Shown here: positions 6,978 through 13,648 of the stretch, in pieces | Layout: the number at the start of each line of letters is the position of its first letter | How positions within the stretch are numbered: position 1 is the stretch's first letter | Assembly (NCBI GenBank): GCA_965178525.1 | Contig: CBCXVS010000205.1 | Coordinates: 1-14,599, forward strand | Source of the DNA: CBCXVS01 sp965178525 | Lineage (GTDB): Bacteria > Tectomicrobia > Entotheonellia > Entotheonellales > Entotheonellaceae | Direction: 5' to 3' | DNA length: 14,599 bases | Notes under the pieces: model-generated | Database searches by the model: none | The model's input: the letters and a program-made list of their open reading frames with translations, nothing else | What the model was told of the DNA's origin: nothing | Program-made: the position numbers and the translations under genes

Positions 6978-7016
6978 TTGATTCCAATTCTATATAGAAC
7001 TACCATATCATATGGT
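6978..7016 (+). promoter_or_regulatory. Possible promoter with ACCATATCATATGGT operator
   Basis: TTGATT (6978-6983) and TACCAT (7001-7006) have 17-nt spacing and partial matches to -35 and -10 boxes. The -10 overlaps a perfect 15-nt inverted repeat, ACCATAT-C-ATATGGT (7002-7016). This stands 39 nt before the ATG of the secreted protein gene, in an A+T-rich zone. A repressor bound here would block initiation. The palindrome is certain; the promoter boxes are a weak match. Confidence 0.35.
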
Positions 7017-7055
7017 GTATTTGGTGCTCTGTATGCTGTCAGAGGAGAAACCACA

Positions 7056-7724
7056 ATGCAAGCCCTGAGACGTTTTCTTGCCTTGTCTGTTGTCATGGTT
7101 TTCGCGTGTCTCCCCGTTTATGCCCAAGGAGATTTCTCGTTGGATTTTGAGGTTGGACATATCATCGGTACAGGAAATAGCATTATTGTGCATCGTGTTC
7201 CAGCCACCAATCGTGCTACGGGGGAGAGCGTACTCAAGAACGTCACCGTGGACTATGGTGTTGCCGAGGACGGCTCCGTTGTGGTTGAGACACTTACGTC
7301 TGAAGATGCTATTCCACTCCCAAACAGTGCAAGTAATATTATCCCTGGCACGTATGAGCTCTCTAATGGGGATCGATTCCTGGTTTCCGTTGGTGGGACG
7401 ACTGCTGATGGACGCATTTCTGGTAGCATGCGATCACTTACTGACACCAGTGTCCGCCTCAACTCACTGTTCAACGCTACGTGGGTGACCGGACCAGTGG
7501 CAGGGCATCCATTAATAGGCAACCGGGAGATCGCAACAGAGCTTCTGGATGGACTGACGTACGGCATTGTTGGAGAATCAAGATTGTTCCCTTACGCCGA
7601 ATCATGGTCGGGATGCAGCGACAAGATACGCATCCATGGCCCATCACGATACGCTAAGCCTCGGAATCCTCGACTGATACGAAAGCTGTACAACCGTCCA
7701 CCATGCGGTCCGGAACGCGAGTGA
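7056..7724 (+). CDS. Secreted protein of unknown function, 3' end probably displaced
   Basis: I do not recognise this 222-residue protein. ATG 7056 follows AGAGGAGA at good spacing; a frame extension back to a TTG at 6975 has no such signal. The N-terminus is a clear signal peptide (MQALRRFLALSVVMVFACLPVYAQ, with cleavage likely after YAQ or VYA). The mature part is rich in Gly, Val, Ser and Thr with alternating hydrophobic residues (DFSLDFEVGHIIGTGNSIIV and onward to GLTYGIVG, about 177), which suggests a beta-rich fold. From residue ~180 the character changes to a basic, Pro/Arg-rich tail (KPRNPRLIRKL and so on). This tail is encoded by DNA that is the antisense of the RelE-like toxin gene at 7592-7897. 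The true 3' end seems to have been lost, probably when the TA module arrived. Function unknown. Confidence 0.6.
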   Translation: MQALRRFLALSVVMVFACLPVYAQGDFSLDFEVGHIIGTGNSIIVHRVPATNRATGESVLKNVTVDYGVAEDGSVVVETLTSEDAIPLPNSASNIIPGTYELSNGDRFLVSVGGTTADGRISGSMRSLTDTSVRLNSLFNATWVTGPVAGHPLIGNREIATELLDGLTYGIVGESRLFPYAESWSGCSDKIRIHGPSRYAKPRNPRLIRKLYNRPPCGPERE

Positions 7725-7897
7725 ATCACTTCCCACCTGAGACCTCGGTCTCGATAAACTTGATTCCAGGTCATACTTGCCAATTTCCGTAGTGTGCCGA
7801 GAACGCCCAGTTGGGCTTCTTTTGACAGGGCAAATAATTGGCGCTGGAAGACGGGATTATTCAGGTCGAGCTGGAGGGGTTCATGCCGCTCACTCAT
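7592..7897 (-). CDS. RelE/ParE-like toxin of a TA pair
   Basis: A 101-residue small basic protein, likely an mRNA interferase-type toxin. The N-terminal part has a helical hairpin (PVFQRQLFALSKEAQLGVLGTL, about 15-36), and the C-terminal part has the strands typical of the RelE fold: LRWEVIHSRSG, then GGRLYSFRISRGFRGLAYRDGPWMRILSLHPDHD. Arg-rich strands (R73, R76, R79) and the terminal His (H95, H98) fit a nucleic-acid-binding site. The start ATG overlaps the stop of the upstream antitoxin (ATGA), the usual TA layout. The protein ends in HDSA directly before TAA; related toxins often end in a Tyr here, so a TAT/TAC to TAA change is possible. It overlaps the secreted protein frame of the plus strand by 133 nt. 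The family call rests on pattern and context, so it is moderate. Confidence 0.7.
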   Translation of the reverse strand: MSERHEPLQLDLNNPVFQRQLFALSKEAQLGVLGTLRKLASMTWNQVYRDRGLRWEVIHSRSGPHGGRLYSFRISRGFRGLAYRDGPWMRILSLHPDHDSA

Positions 7898-8148
7898 GGC
7901 TCAATCTGCGCGGCCAGCTCACCCAGATCACTCGGGCGAGGCGGGTTGTTCTCCGCCCAAGTGATGGCTTCATCGACTTCGAGTTGGACATTTGGCTCCA
8001 ACAACCACCGTTCACTATCGGGGACAAACTTTCCGAGTTTGATAATCCACACGCCTGGCTCAACCTGATCCACCAATACGTGCCGGCCTGCGTATTCCTT
8101 CCCGAGGGCGATCTGTCCGCTACTCCCAACCGTTTTGATAACTGCCAT
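7894..8148 (-). CDS. AbrB/MazE-like antitoxin
   Basis: An 84-residue protein starting MAVIKTVGSSGQIALGKEYAG, the strand pattern of a swapped-hairpin AbrB/MazE/SpoVT DNA-binding domain (about residues 1-45: Gly-Gln-Ile-x-Leu-Gly-Lys, then VLVDQVEPGVWIIK). The C-terminal tail (LDEAI-like VDEAITWAENNPPRPSDLGEL) is acidic and amphipathic and would bind the toxin. The start at 8148 was chosen over a 10-codon extension (8178) because AAGGAG lies 7 nt upstream of it. The toxin start overlaps its stop by 4 nt. The pair is likely autorepressed through the 15-nt palindrome that overlaps the -10 box at 8177-8182. Confidence 0.78.
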   Translation of the reverse strand: MAVIKTVGSSGQIALGKEYAGRHVLVDQVEPGVWIIKLGKFVPDSERWLLEPNVQLEVDEAITWAENNPPRPSDLGELAAQIEP

Positions 8149-8166
8149 AGACGATCTCCTTATCAA

Positions 8167-8185
8167 ATCATGCAGCATGATAGCA
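8167..8185 (-). promoter_or_regulatory. Extended -10 promoter overlapped by a 15-nt palindrome
   Basis: On the minus strand TGC-TATCAT (8185 down to 8177) is a good extended -10 element about 28 nt before the antitoxin start, which explains the lack of a clear -35. The perfect inverted repeat ATCATGC-A-GCATGAT (8167-8181) covers the -10 and the likely transcription start. AbrB-like antitoxins bind palindromes of this type, so this is a strong candidate for the autoregulatory operator of the 8148-7592 TA pair. Confidence 0.6.
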
Positions 8186-8224
8186 CAAAAACACGAGCCT
8201 GTGCCACAGAGCCAATCTGATATC

Positions 8225-8252
8225 GAATGCGGAATGCGGAATGCGGAATGGG
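8225..8252. repeat. Heptamer tandem repeat GAATGCG, about 4 units
   Basis: Three perfect GAATGCG units (8225-8245) are followed by a degenerate GAATGGG unit (8246-8252). It lies in the divergent gap between the antitoxin and the TPP enzyme genes. The same unit recurs at 13575-13648. There is no spacer between units, so this is a simple tandem repeat and not a CRISPR array. Confidence 0.9.
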
Positions 8253-8356
8253 GGAGAATGTCCGAATACGAGGTGCTTCTTGCATTGACCGGCTTGGGTG
8301 ACTGGCTTAGAATGCCCTCCTACGAATGATAGAGAATGTTGCAGAAGGGGGGCGTT

Positions 8357-10048
8357 ATGCGGGGAGCGGAGGCAGTTATCCGAGCATTGGAGCAGGAAGG
8401 GATCAGATATATAGCCGGCTTTTCCGGAGGGGGGCTGGCGCCGTTGTGGGATCCGCTGCGGGCTTCCGAGTCGATTCAGGTCTTTGCCGCCCGCCACGAA
8501 CGGTTAGGCGTGGAGATTGCGGACGGCTATGCCCGCGCGACAGGAAATGTTGGAGTTGCCATGACGGGCACGGGGCCTGGGGCGACCAACACCCTGACGG
8601 GTATTGCCGGATGCTATGCCGACAATATTCCCGTGCTGTTGCTCATGGGACAGCACCCGCTGCGTAACCTCGGGAAGGAATACCAGCAAGAAGTCTCCAG
8701 CAGTATTTTTGATGGCCTGGTCAAATGGAAAGGGACGTTTACTCGGGTGGACGATATCCCTGGCGTCATGCGCCGGGCGTTTACCGCTTTACGGTCCGGG
8801 TCTCCCGGTCCGGTCGTCCTAGAGATGCCTGGGGACGTCCTGACGGCGGAGGCGTCTGATGATGTCTTGCAGTATGCGCCGGTTGGGCCGGGACGGAAAG
8901 CCGCGGCCGATCCCCAGGATATCGAGAAAGCGGCGGATATTCTGGTGCAGGCCAGCTACCCGATTCTCAACGCCGGCGGTGGCGCCCTGTCGGCCGGAGC
9001 GGCGGACGAGGTCAAAGAGCTGGCCGAACTGCTGTCCATGCCAGTGGCCACAACGTTGGTGGGAAAGAGCGTCTTTCCCGAGGACCATCCGCTGGCGCTG
9101 GGCTTGGGATGTTATCCGCGCAGCCGCTATGCCACGGGTCCGGCCCTGCACATCAACCGTAAAGCCGATGCCGTCCTGGCGGTCGGGAACTCTTATCGCA
9201 TGCCCAATGGCACGGATGGCCGGCCCATTCCCTCCGGTGTCAAGCTGATTCACATCAACGCTGATTCTGCGGACCTGAACAAAACGTACATGGCCGACGT
9301 CGGTATATTGGCCGATGCCAAGCTGGCCTTACGTGACCTCATCGCCGCTGTGAAAGATCGGCTCGGACCGGGTGGCCGCGGCGTGAAAGACGAAGTGGTG
9401 GCGGAGATCCAGCGGGCCCGAACGAAATGGTTGGGCGAATGGATGCCGGTTTTTACCGATGAGACGGCGCCGACCAACGGATACCGCGTGGTCCACGACC
9501 TGATGCAGACCATCGACCGTGACAAGACCATTGCCATTCATGATGCCGGGGGTAGCCGCGGGTATATCTCGCAGTTCTGGGTCGCGACGAAGCCCCTCAA
9601 CTACATCGGCATGGGCGGGATGGCGGCCATGGGCTGGTCCATGGGCGCAGCGATTGGCGCGAAACTGGGCCGGCCGGATCATCTGGTCGTGCACCTCTTG
9701 GGCGATGCGTCCTTTGGCATGACGGGGATGGAGGTCGAGACCGCTGTGCGTATGGGGATTCCCACCCTCACGGTCGTCATCAATAACAGCGGGATTGGCG
9801 GCGGCATCATGGGGATGGACCGGCCAGGCGGCACGCCGCCTGGCATGGCGCAGCTAAGCGGCAACTTCAGCGTGGTGGCGCAGGGCTTGGGGGCGTACAG
9901 CGAGCGGGTAGAGCACCCGGATGGCCTGATTCCCGCGTATCGGCGTGCCATCCAGGCGACAGAGGAGGGGCAGGCGGCCCTGGTCGAAGTCCTGATCAAA
10001 CCCATGCGTACACCGGACCTGCCGGATGATTGGTCGGTGGACGAATAG
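8357..10048 (+). CDS. TPP-dependent enzyme, acetolactate synthase / oxalyl-CoA decarboxylase-like
   Basis: A 563-residue thiamine-pyrophosphate enzyme with the usual three-domain order. The N-terminal pyrimidine-binding domain begins MRGAEAVIRALEQEGIRYIAGFSGGG. It has the catalytic glutamate E48 in ARHERLGVEIADGYARATG, then GTGPGATNTLTGI. The central domain (about 185-335) includes ILNAGGGALSAGA and AVLAVGNSYRM. The C-terminal PP-binding domain has GDAS (449-452), 24 residues, then NN (476-477), the GDG-X24-NN type metal/TPP motif with Ala in the third place. GDASFGMTGMEVETA and INNSGIGGG resemble oxalyl-CoA decarboxylase and 2-hydroxyacyl-CoA lyase more than true acetolactate synthase. No regulatory subunit gene follows. 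Start 8357 has AGAAGGGGGG just upstream; ATG 8336, seven codons earlier, is the alternative. The substrate is not determinable here. It lies 27 nt before the formamidase gene, so they are probably one operon. Confidence 0.88.
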   Translation: MRGAEAVIRALEQEGIRYIAGFSGGGLAPLWDPLRASESIQVFAARHERLGVEIADGYARATGNVGVAMTGTGPGATNTLTGIAGCYADNIPVLLLMGQHPLRNLGKEYQQEVSSSIFDGLVKWKGTFTRVDDIPGVMRRAFTALRSGSPGPVVLEMPGDVLTAEASDDVLQYAPVGPGRKAAADPQDIEKAADILVQASYPILNAGGGALSAGAADEVKELAELLSMPVATTLVGKSVFPEDHPLALGLGCYPRSRYATGPALHINRKADAVLAVGNSYRMPNGTDGRPIPSGVKLIHINADSADLNKTYMADVGILADAKLALRDLIAAVKDRLGPGGRGVKDEVVAEIQRARTKWLGEWMPVFTDETAPTNGYRVVHDLMQTIDRDKTIAIHDAGGSRGYISQFWVATKPLNYIGMGGMAAMGWSMGAAIGAKLGRPDHLVVHLLGDASFGMTGMEVETAVRMGIPTLTVVINNSGIGGGIMGMDRPGGTPPGMAQLSGNFSVVAQGLGAYSERVEHPDGLIPAYRRAIQATEEGQAALVEVLIKPMRTPDLPDDWSVDE

Positions 10049-10075
10049 CATAACGGACGGTGACAGGAGCGTGCC

Positions 10076-11185
10076 ATGAAGAGCATTGAGATTGACCGCA
10101 GCAAGCGTCTCAAAGAGGAAACCCATACCGGACACAATCGTTGGCACCCCGATATCGCGCCCATCCTTGAAGTGGACCCCGGTGAGGAGGTGGTCCTGGA
10201 AACGCGCGATGCCTCGGACTGCCAGATCCGGCCGGACATGACCGTGGCGGACCTGGACCACCTGGATGCCAAGGTGGCGCATCCGTTGACCGGCCCGGTG
10301 TACATCAAGGGCGTGAGGCCCGGCGATTTGCTGGAAATCGAATACGTCGACATTATCCCGCAGCCGACCGGCTGGACCCGCAACCGTCCTGGCGCGGGAT
10401 TCCTCCGCGACCTGTATCCGGAGCCCTATCTGGCGCACTGGGAAATGGCCGATGGCTGGGCGACGTCGCCGCAACTTCCGGGGGTTCGCATTCCGAATGG
10501 GTCGTTTATGGGCACGGCGGGTATTGCGCCTTCCCGAGCTCAACTCGATGAATGGGCGCGGCGGGAAGCCGATCTCGTGGCCCGAGGCGGGATCGCTTTT
10601 CTGCCGGATGCCGAAGATGCCGTGCCGCCGGCAGGACCGATCGCCTCTGAAGGTCTGCGCACCCTGCCACCGCGCGAAAATTGCGGCAATGTGGATGCCA
10701 AGCAGCTCACCAAAGGCTCGCGTCTCCTGATCCCCGTCAACGTCGAGGGCGCGCTCTACTCCGCCGGCGATGGCCACTTTGCGCAGGGCGATTCGGAATG
10801 TTGTATCACCGCCATCGAGATGGGCGCCCCGGCGGTCGTGCGTTTTCATGTGCATCAAGGCGAGGCCGCACGGCATCACATCCGTTGGCCGCGCTTTGCG
10901 CATCCCGGATACTTCGCCGCGCCGGAGTGGGCGGCGCCCCGCAACTTCATCGCGACCATGGGCATGCTGATCCGAGACGATGGTAGGCAGGAAGGGGAGG
11001 ATCTGACGTTAGCGGCGCGCAACGCCTTGGTCAACATGATCGAGTTGTTGCAGGAGCGGGGCTGGAGCCGGGAGCAGGCCTATATCATTTGTAGCGTGGC
11101 GGTGGATTTGAAGGTCAGCAATATTGTGGACTTGCCTAATGTCACGGTTTCCGCGTTTTTGCCGGAGGACATTTTTCAGGGCTAA
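10076..11185 (+). CDS. Acetamidase/formamidase family amidohydrolase
   Basis: FmdA/AmdA enzymes hydrolyse formamide or acetamide to ammonia and the acid in the cytoplasm. At 369 residues it is slightly shorter than classical formamidases (~400). Family features in order: HNRWHPDIAPILEVDPGEEV (20-39), VYIKGVRPGDLLEIEYVDI (75-93), then PNGSFMGTAGIAPS (140-153). Next is the core ENCGNVDAKQL (201-211), where classical members have ENGGN, and SAGDGHFAQGDSECC (229-243), where GDGHxxQGDGE is usual. The start has CAGGAGCG 7 nt upstream. With the TPP enzyme it probably forms an operon. Because the TPP enzyme resembles formyl-CoA-releasing lyases, a shared role in C1/formyl handling is conceivable but unproven. 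Confidence 0.9.
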   Translation: MKSIEIDRSKRLKEETHTGHNRWHPDIAPILEVDPGEEVVLETRDASDCQIRPDMTVADLDHLDAKVAHPLTGPVYIKGVRPGDLLEIEYVDIIPQPTGWTRNRPGAGFLRDLYPEPYLAHWEMADGWATSPQLPGVRIPNGSFMGTAGIAPSRAQLDEWARREADLVARGGIAFLPDAEDAVPPAGPIASEGLRTLPPRENCGNVDAKQLTKGSRLLIPVNVEGALYSAGDGHFAQGDSECCITAIEMGAPAVVRFHVHQGEAARHHIRWPRFAHPGYFAAPEWAAPRNFIATMGMLIRDDGRQEGEDLTLAARNALVNMIELLQERGWSREQAYIICSVAVDLKVSNIVDLPNVTVSAFLPEDIFQG

Positions 11186-11235
11186 ATGATCCGCTAGGGA
11201 GCCGACCGCTTTTTCCAACCATGCGAGGTGTCATT

Positions 11236-12063
11236 ATGGCAACCACCACCCCGACGGCTATCGGCACCGTGGCATCCCTGTGGCGGTATCCGGTCAAGTC
11301 CATGCTGGGTGAAGCGCTGCACACGGCTGACGTGACCGAGCGGGGGCTGCTTGGCGATCGCGCCTATGCTGTCATCGACGCGGCAGACGGGAAAGTCGCG
11401 AGCGCCAAACACCCACGCAAGTGGGCCCAATTGGTCACCTGCGGGGCGGCGTATGCCGATCCCCCCGTTCTTAGCGCACCCTTGCCCCAGGTCCGTATCA
11501 CGCTGCCAGACGGCGCTACCGTGAGCAGCGAGGCAGGCGACTGCCAGGCGATCCTCTCGCGAGCCTTGGGCCGTGAGGTCACACTCCGAGCCGCAGGTCT
11601 TGACCCGGCCTCACTGGAGCTGTATTGGCCCGATATCGAAGGTCTGATGTTCCGCGAAACCATCGGCAACCTAGTGCTGCCGGAAGGGACGTATTTTGAC
11701 TTGGCTCCTATCCACATATTGACGACAGCCACCCTCGATCAGCTCAGCGACCTCTATCCGCAAGGCCGCTTTGCGGTGCAGCGTTTCCGGCCCAATATCG
11801 TCATCACGCCTGCGTCCGGCACACGGGAATTCCTTGAAAATGCCTGGGTCGATCACACGCTGACGATCGGAGAGACGGTGCGCTTGCGCATTACCGGCGG
11901 CTGCTATCGTTGCGTCATGACGACGCTGCCGCAAGGGGATTTACCGCACGATATGGGCATCTTGCGAACGATCGCACAGCATAATAACGCGCACGCTGGC
12001 GTCAATGCCGCGGTGCTGCAGGGCGGTACGATTCGCAGTGGTGATGCGGTCAGAATCGCGTGA
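11236..12063 (+). CDS. MOSC-domain protein (MOSC_N plus MOSC)
   Basis: A 275-residue protein with both the N-terminal beta-barrel (IGTVASLWRYPVKSMLGEAL, then ERGLLGDRAYAVID, about 9-48) and the C-terminal MOSC domain. The conserved cysteine stands in ITGGCYRCVMTTLP (C226 from this start), and the domain closes with GVNAAVLQGGTIRSGDAV. MOSC proteins are thought to bind or carry molybdenum-cofactor-linked sulfur, and some reduce N-hydroxylated compounds or modify small molecules. ATG 11236 was chosen since GAGGTG lies 8 nt upstream; ATG 11221 has no such signal. It is 50 nt downstream of the formamidase gene in the same direction and converges on the MmgE/PrpD gene (29-nt gap). Confidence 0.88.
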   Translation: MATTTPTAIGTVASLWRYPVKSMLGEALHTADVTERGLLGDRAYAVIDAADGKVASAKHPRKWAQLVTCGAAYADPPVLSAPLPQVRITLPDGATVSSEAGDCQAILSRALGREVTLRAAGLDPASLELYWPDIEGLMFRETIGNLVLPEGTYFDLAPIHILTTATLDQLSDLYPQGRFAVQRFRPNIVITPASGTREFLENAWVDHTLTIGETVRLRITGGCYRCVMTTLPQGDLPHDMGILRTIAQHNNAHAGVNAAVLQGGTIRSGDAVRIA

Positions 12064-12092
12064 GAACGCGCCACCTCTTGCGGCATGCAGGA

Positions 12093-13445
12093 CTACAAGC
12101 TGTACGACCGCATCGTGTCGATGCAGGCTGGTAAGGCCGGCTGTTGATCCATGCGGTCGAGAAGCGACTCGGCCATACGGACGCCCTCCGGGCTGAGCGC
12201 GAGTCCGGCTAAGTCCCGGAACTTTCGCCGCAGGTCCGCTTCCGGGTAAGGGTCTTGAAAATCGCCTTGAGCGCTCTCGCAGCTCTGGGTCTGATGCCGC
12301 CCATTTTTCAGGGTCACGGTGACCCGGGCGGGCTTCAATCGCGGCGTCAGGGCGGTCAAGTCCGGATCTGCGGTCACGTGCACGCGGCGGCGGAGCGCGA
12401 TGATGACGGGGTCCTGCACCACTTCCTCGGTAAACGAACGGTATCCGGCATGTCCCCGGAGCACTATCGCAGCCGCGGCATGCGGCAGGGAATAGCGGGC
12501 GGCAAACGTATTGGGCGGGTCGGTCTGTCGCATGGCGGCGGCAAACTGATAGGTCGCCACATCGATCCGCTCGATGTCCTCGGCACGCGGATGCCAATCG
12601 GCCAAGAGCGCTTCGAGGGCATCGAGGGCGGCGTAAATCGGGTTGCAACACGCCCGCAGACGGAAGTAATTGCGCTGAATTTCCCAGCGCTGTCCCAGGC
12701 CGTCGAGGATGCCAGCAGGCTCAAATCCGTCGCCAACCAACTGGCTGAGCGATTCCTCAATCGCCTGTTCTTGCGCTTCAAATCCAGCCAGGGCAAGCTC
12801 AGGGGCTAGCGATCCGATCAAACCGCTCATACCGCCGGCGACATTGAGTGCGGTCGCACCGGCGACGGCATTGGTATAACTCGGGGTTAACAACAGCGAA
12901 GCGCCAATACGTAAGGCCCGGCTCGTCTCCTGGGCGCTCAAGCCATGCAGGCGGGCGCCAGCCGCCACGGCGCCGAGCATGGGCGCCTGGCCATTCTGAT
13001 GCGCCAAGGTGCGGGGGGTGAAGCCGCTGCCAATGCGAACGGCGGCATCATAACCCAGGATCAGGGCACTTAGCAGCTCGCGGCCGCTGCACTGACGCGA
13101 CTCAGCCAGGGCAAGCACCGTTGGGGCAATTTGAATCGCCCCTTGACACGACACAAAGCGGTGCCCTTCGCAAAGCTCGATCGAGCGGCCGGCGATGCCA
13201 TTGAGGAGGGCGGCAATGCGCGGATTACTAGCCGGTAGAGTACGTGCGAAGACGCTGGCGCCGGAGCCGCTATGGGGCAGAAGTTGCTCCCGAATCCTGC
13301 CCACCTCCGGCTGCTCCGATCCGGCCAGAATGACGCCAACGGTGTCGAGCAGAACCCGTTTCGCGTGCTCCCGAACCGCCTCCGGAATATCCACCCACTC
13401 GGTCTCGGCGACAAATCGCGCCAAGGTATCGATGTGCTCGCCCAC
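12093..13445 (-). CDS. MmgE/PrpD-family protein, divergent active site
   Basis: A 450-residue protein of the family that includes 2-methylcitrate dehydratase and cis-aconitate decarboxylase. Helical N-domain: LARFVAETEWVDIPEAVREHAKRV, then LLDTVGVILAGS (32-43), then RIAALLNGIAGRSIELCEG (76-94). Further family segments are LAHQNGQAPMLGAVAAGARLHGLS (148-170, His 149) and CCNPIYAALDALEAL. Several residues usually conserved are changed: the His of the NGxxxH segment is Arg 87, the HPG segment is Cys-Gln-Gly (100-102), and no Lys is seen in the following lid segment. The start is a GTG with AAAGGAG 7 nt upstream; no better ATG is near. The product may bind another acid or be inactive. It converges on the MOSC gene. 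Confidence 0.85.
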   Translation of the reverse strand: MGEHIDTLARFVAETEWVDIPEAVREHAKRVLLDTVGVILAGSEQPEVGRIREQLLPHSGSGASVFARTLPASNPRIAALLNGIAGRSIELCEGHRFVSCQGAIQIAPTVLALAESRQCSGRELLSALILGYDAAVRIGSGFTPRTLAHQNGQAPMLGAVAAGARLHGLSAQETSRALRIGASLLLTPSYTNAVAGATALNVAGGMSGLIGSLAPELALAGFEAQEQAIEESLSQLVGDGFEPAGILDGLGQRWEIQRNYFRLRACCNPIYAALDALEALLADWHPRAEDIERIDVATYQFAAAMRQTDPPNTFAARYSLPHAAAAIVLRGHAGYRSFTEEVVQDPVIIALRRRVHVTADPDLTALTPRLKPARVTVTLKNGRHQTQSCESAQGDFQDPYPEADLRRKFRDLAGLALSPEGVRMAESLLDRMDQQPALPACIDTMRSYSL

Positions 13446-13648
13446 TGCTTTGCTCCTTTGCCGATCCCGGACGTGGACCGTGCGTTATCGCCATCGCGGT
13501 TGCCGCTCGTGTCGCCCAAACCTGCAACGGATCGGCATTGTAAAGCACATGCGTCCCTGCGTTCACCGTCTCTTCAATGCGGAATGCGGAATGCGGAATG
13601 CGGAATGCGGAATAAACGTCATCTTGCCCATTCCGCATTCCACATTCC
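13446..13648. other. Intergenic region containing heptamer array
   Basis: This 203-nt gap separates two minus-strand genes. The half next to the MmgE/PrpD gene is G+C-rich with only a ribosome binding site seen. A minus-strand frame across it (about 13457-13575, reading THVLYNADPLQVWATRA) looks somewhat protein-like and could be a gene remnant, but I cannot identify it. The other half is the repeat array described separately. Confidence 0.35.
13575..13648. repeat. Heptamer tandem repeat with inverted copies
   Basis: One degenerate unit CAATGCG (13575-13581) is followed by four perfect GAATGCG units (13582-13609). After 19 nt the complement CATTCCG-CATTCCA-CATTCC appears (13629-13648). GGAATGCGGAAT (13602-13613) pairs perfectly with ATTCCGCATTCC (13630-13641), a 12-bp stem with a 16-nt loop. 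No T run follows on either side. The stop codon of the NTF2-like gene directly adjoins the array. The same unit is at 8225-8252. Confidence 0.9.

Larger units (their letters stand above)
6583..7055. other. Intergenic region between TA module and secreted protein
   Basis: These 473 nt hold no gene I can support. Contents in order: the TA promoter and palindrome (6608-6635); a short inverted repeat TTGTT-atc-AACAA (6655-6667); three related arms forming alternative hairpins, with a terminator-like stem at 6786-6818; a 44-codon open frame beginning ATGAAAGG at 6847 with no recognisable content; and an A+T-rich promoter-like zone with a 15-nt palindrome (6978-7016) before the secreted protein gene. 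The base composition turns A+T-rich after about 6930. Confidence 0.5.

Noticed and set aside
6847..6981. 44-codon plus-strand frame starting ATGAAAGG
   Set aside because: No ribosome binding site at proper spacing and no recognisable content; it runs into the A+T-rich promoter-like zone.
8225..8252. Short tandem units that might suggest a CRISPR array
   Set aside because: Units are only 7 bp with no spacers, and no cas genes are nearby; it is a simple heptamer repeat.
9854..10903. Long minus-strand frame opposite the TPP enzyme and formamidase genes
   Set aside because: It spans the boundary of two clearly supported plus-strand genes, is Arg/Gly-rich as expected for antisense of G+C-rich coding DNA, and matches nothing known to me.
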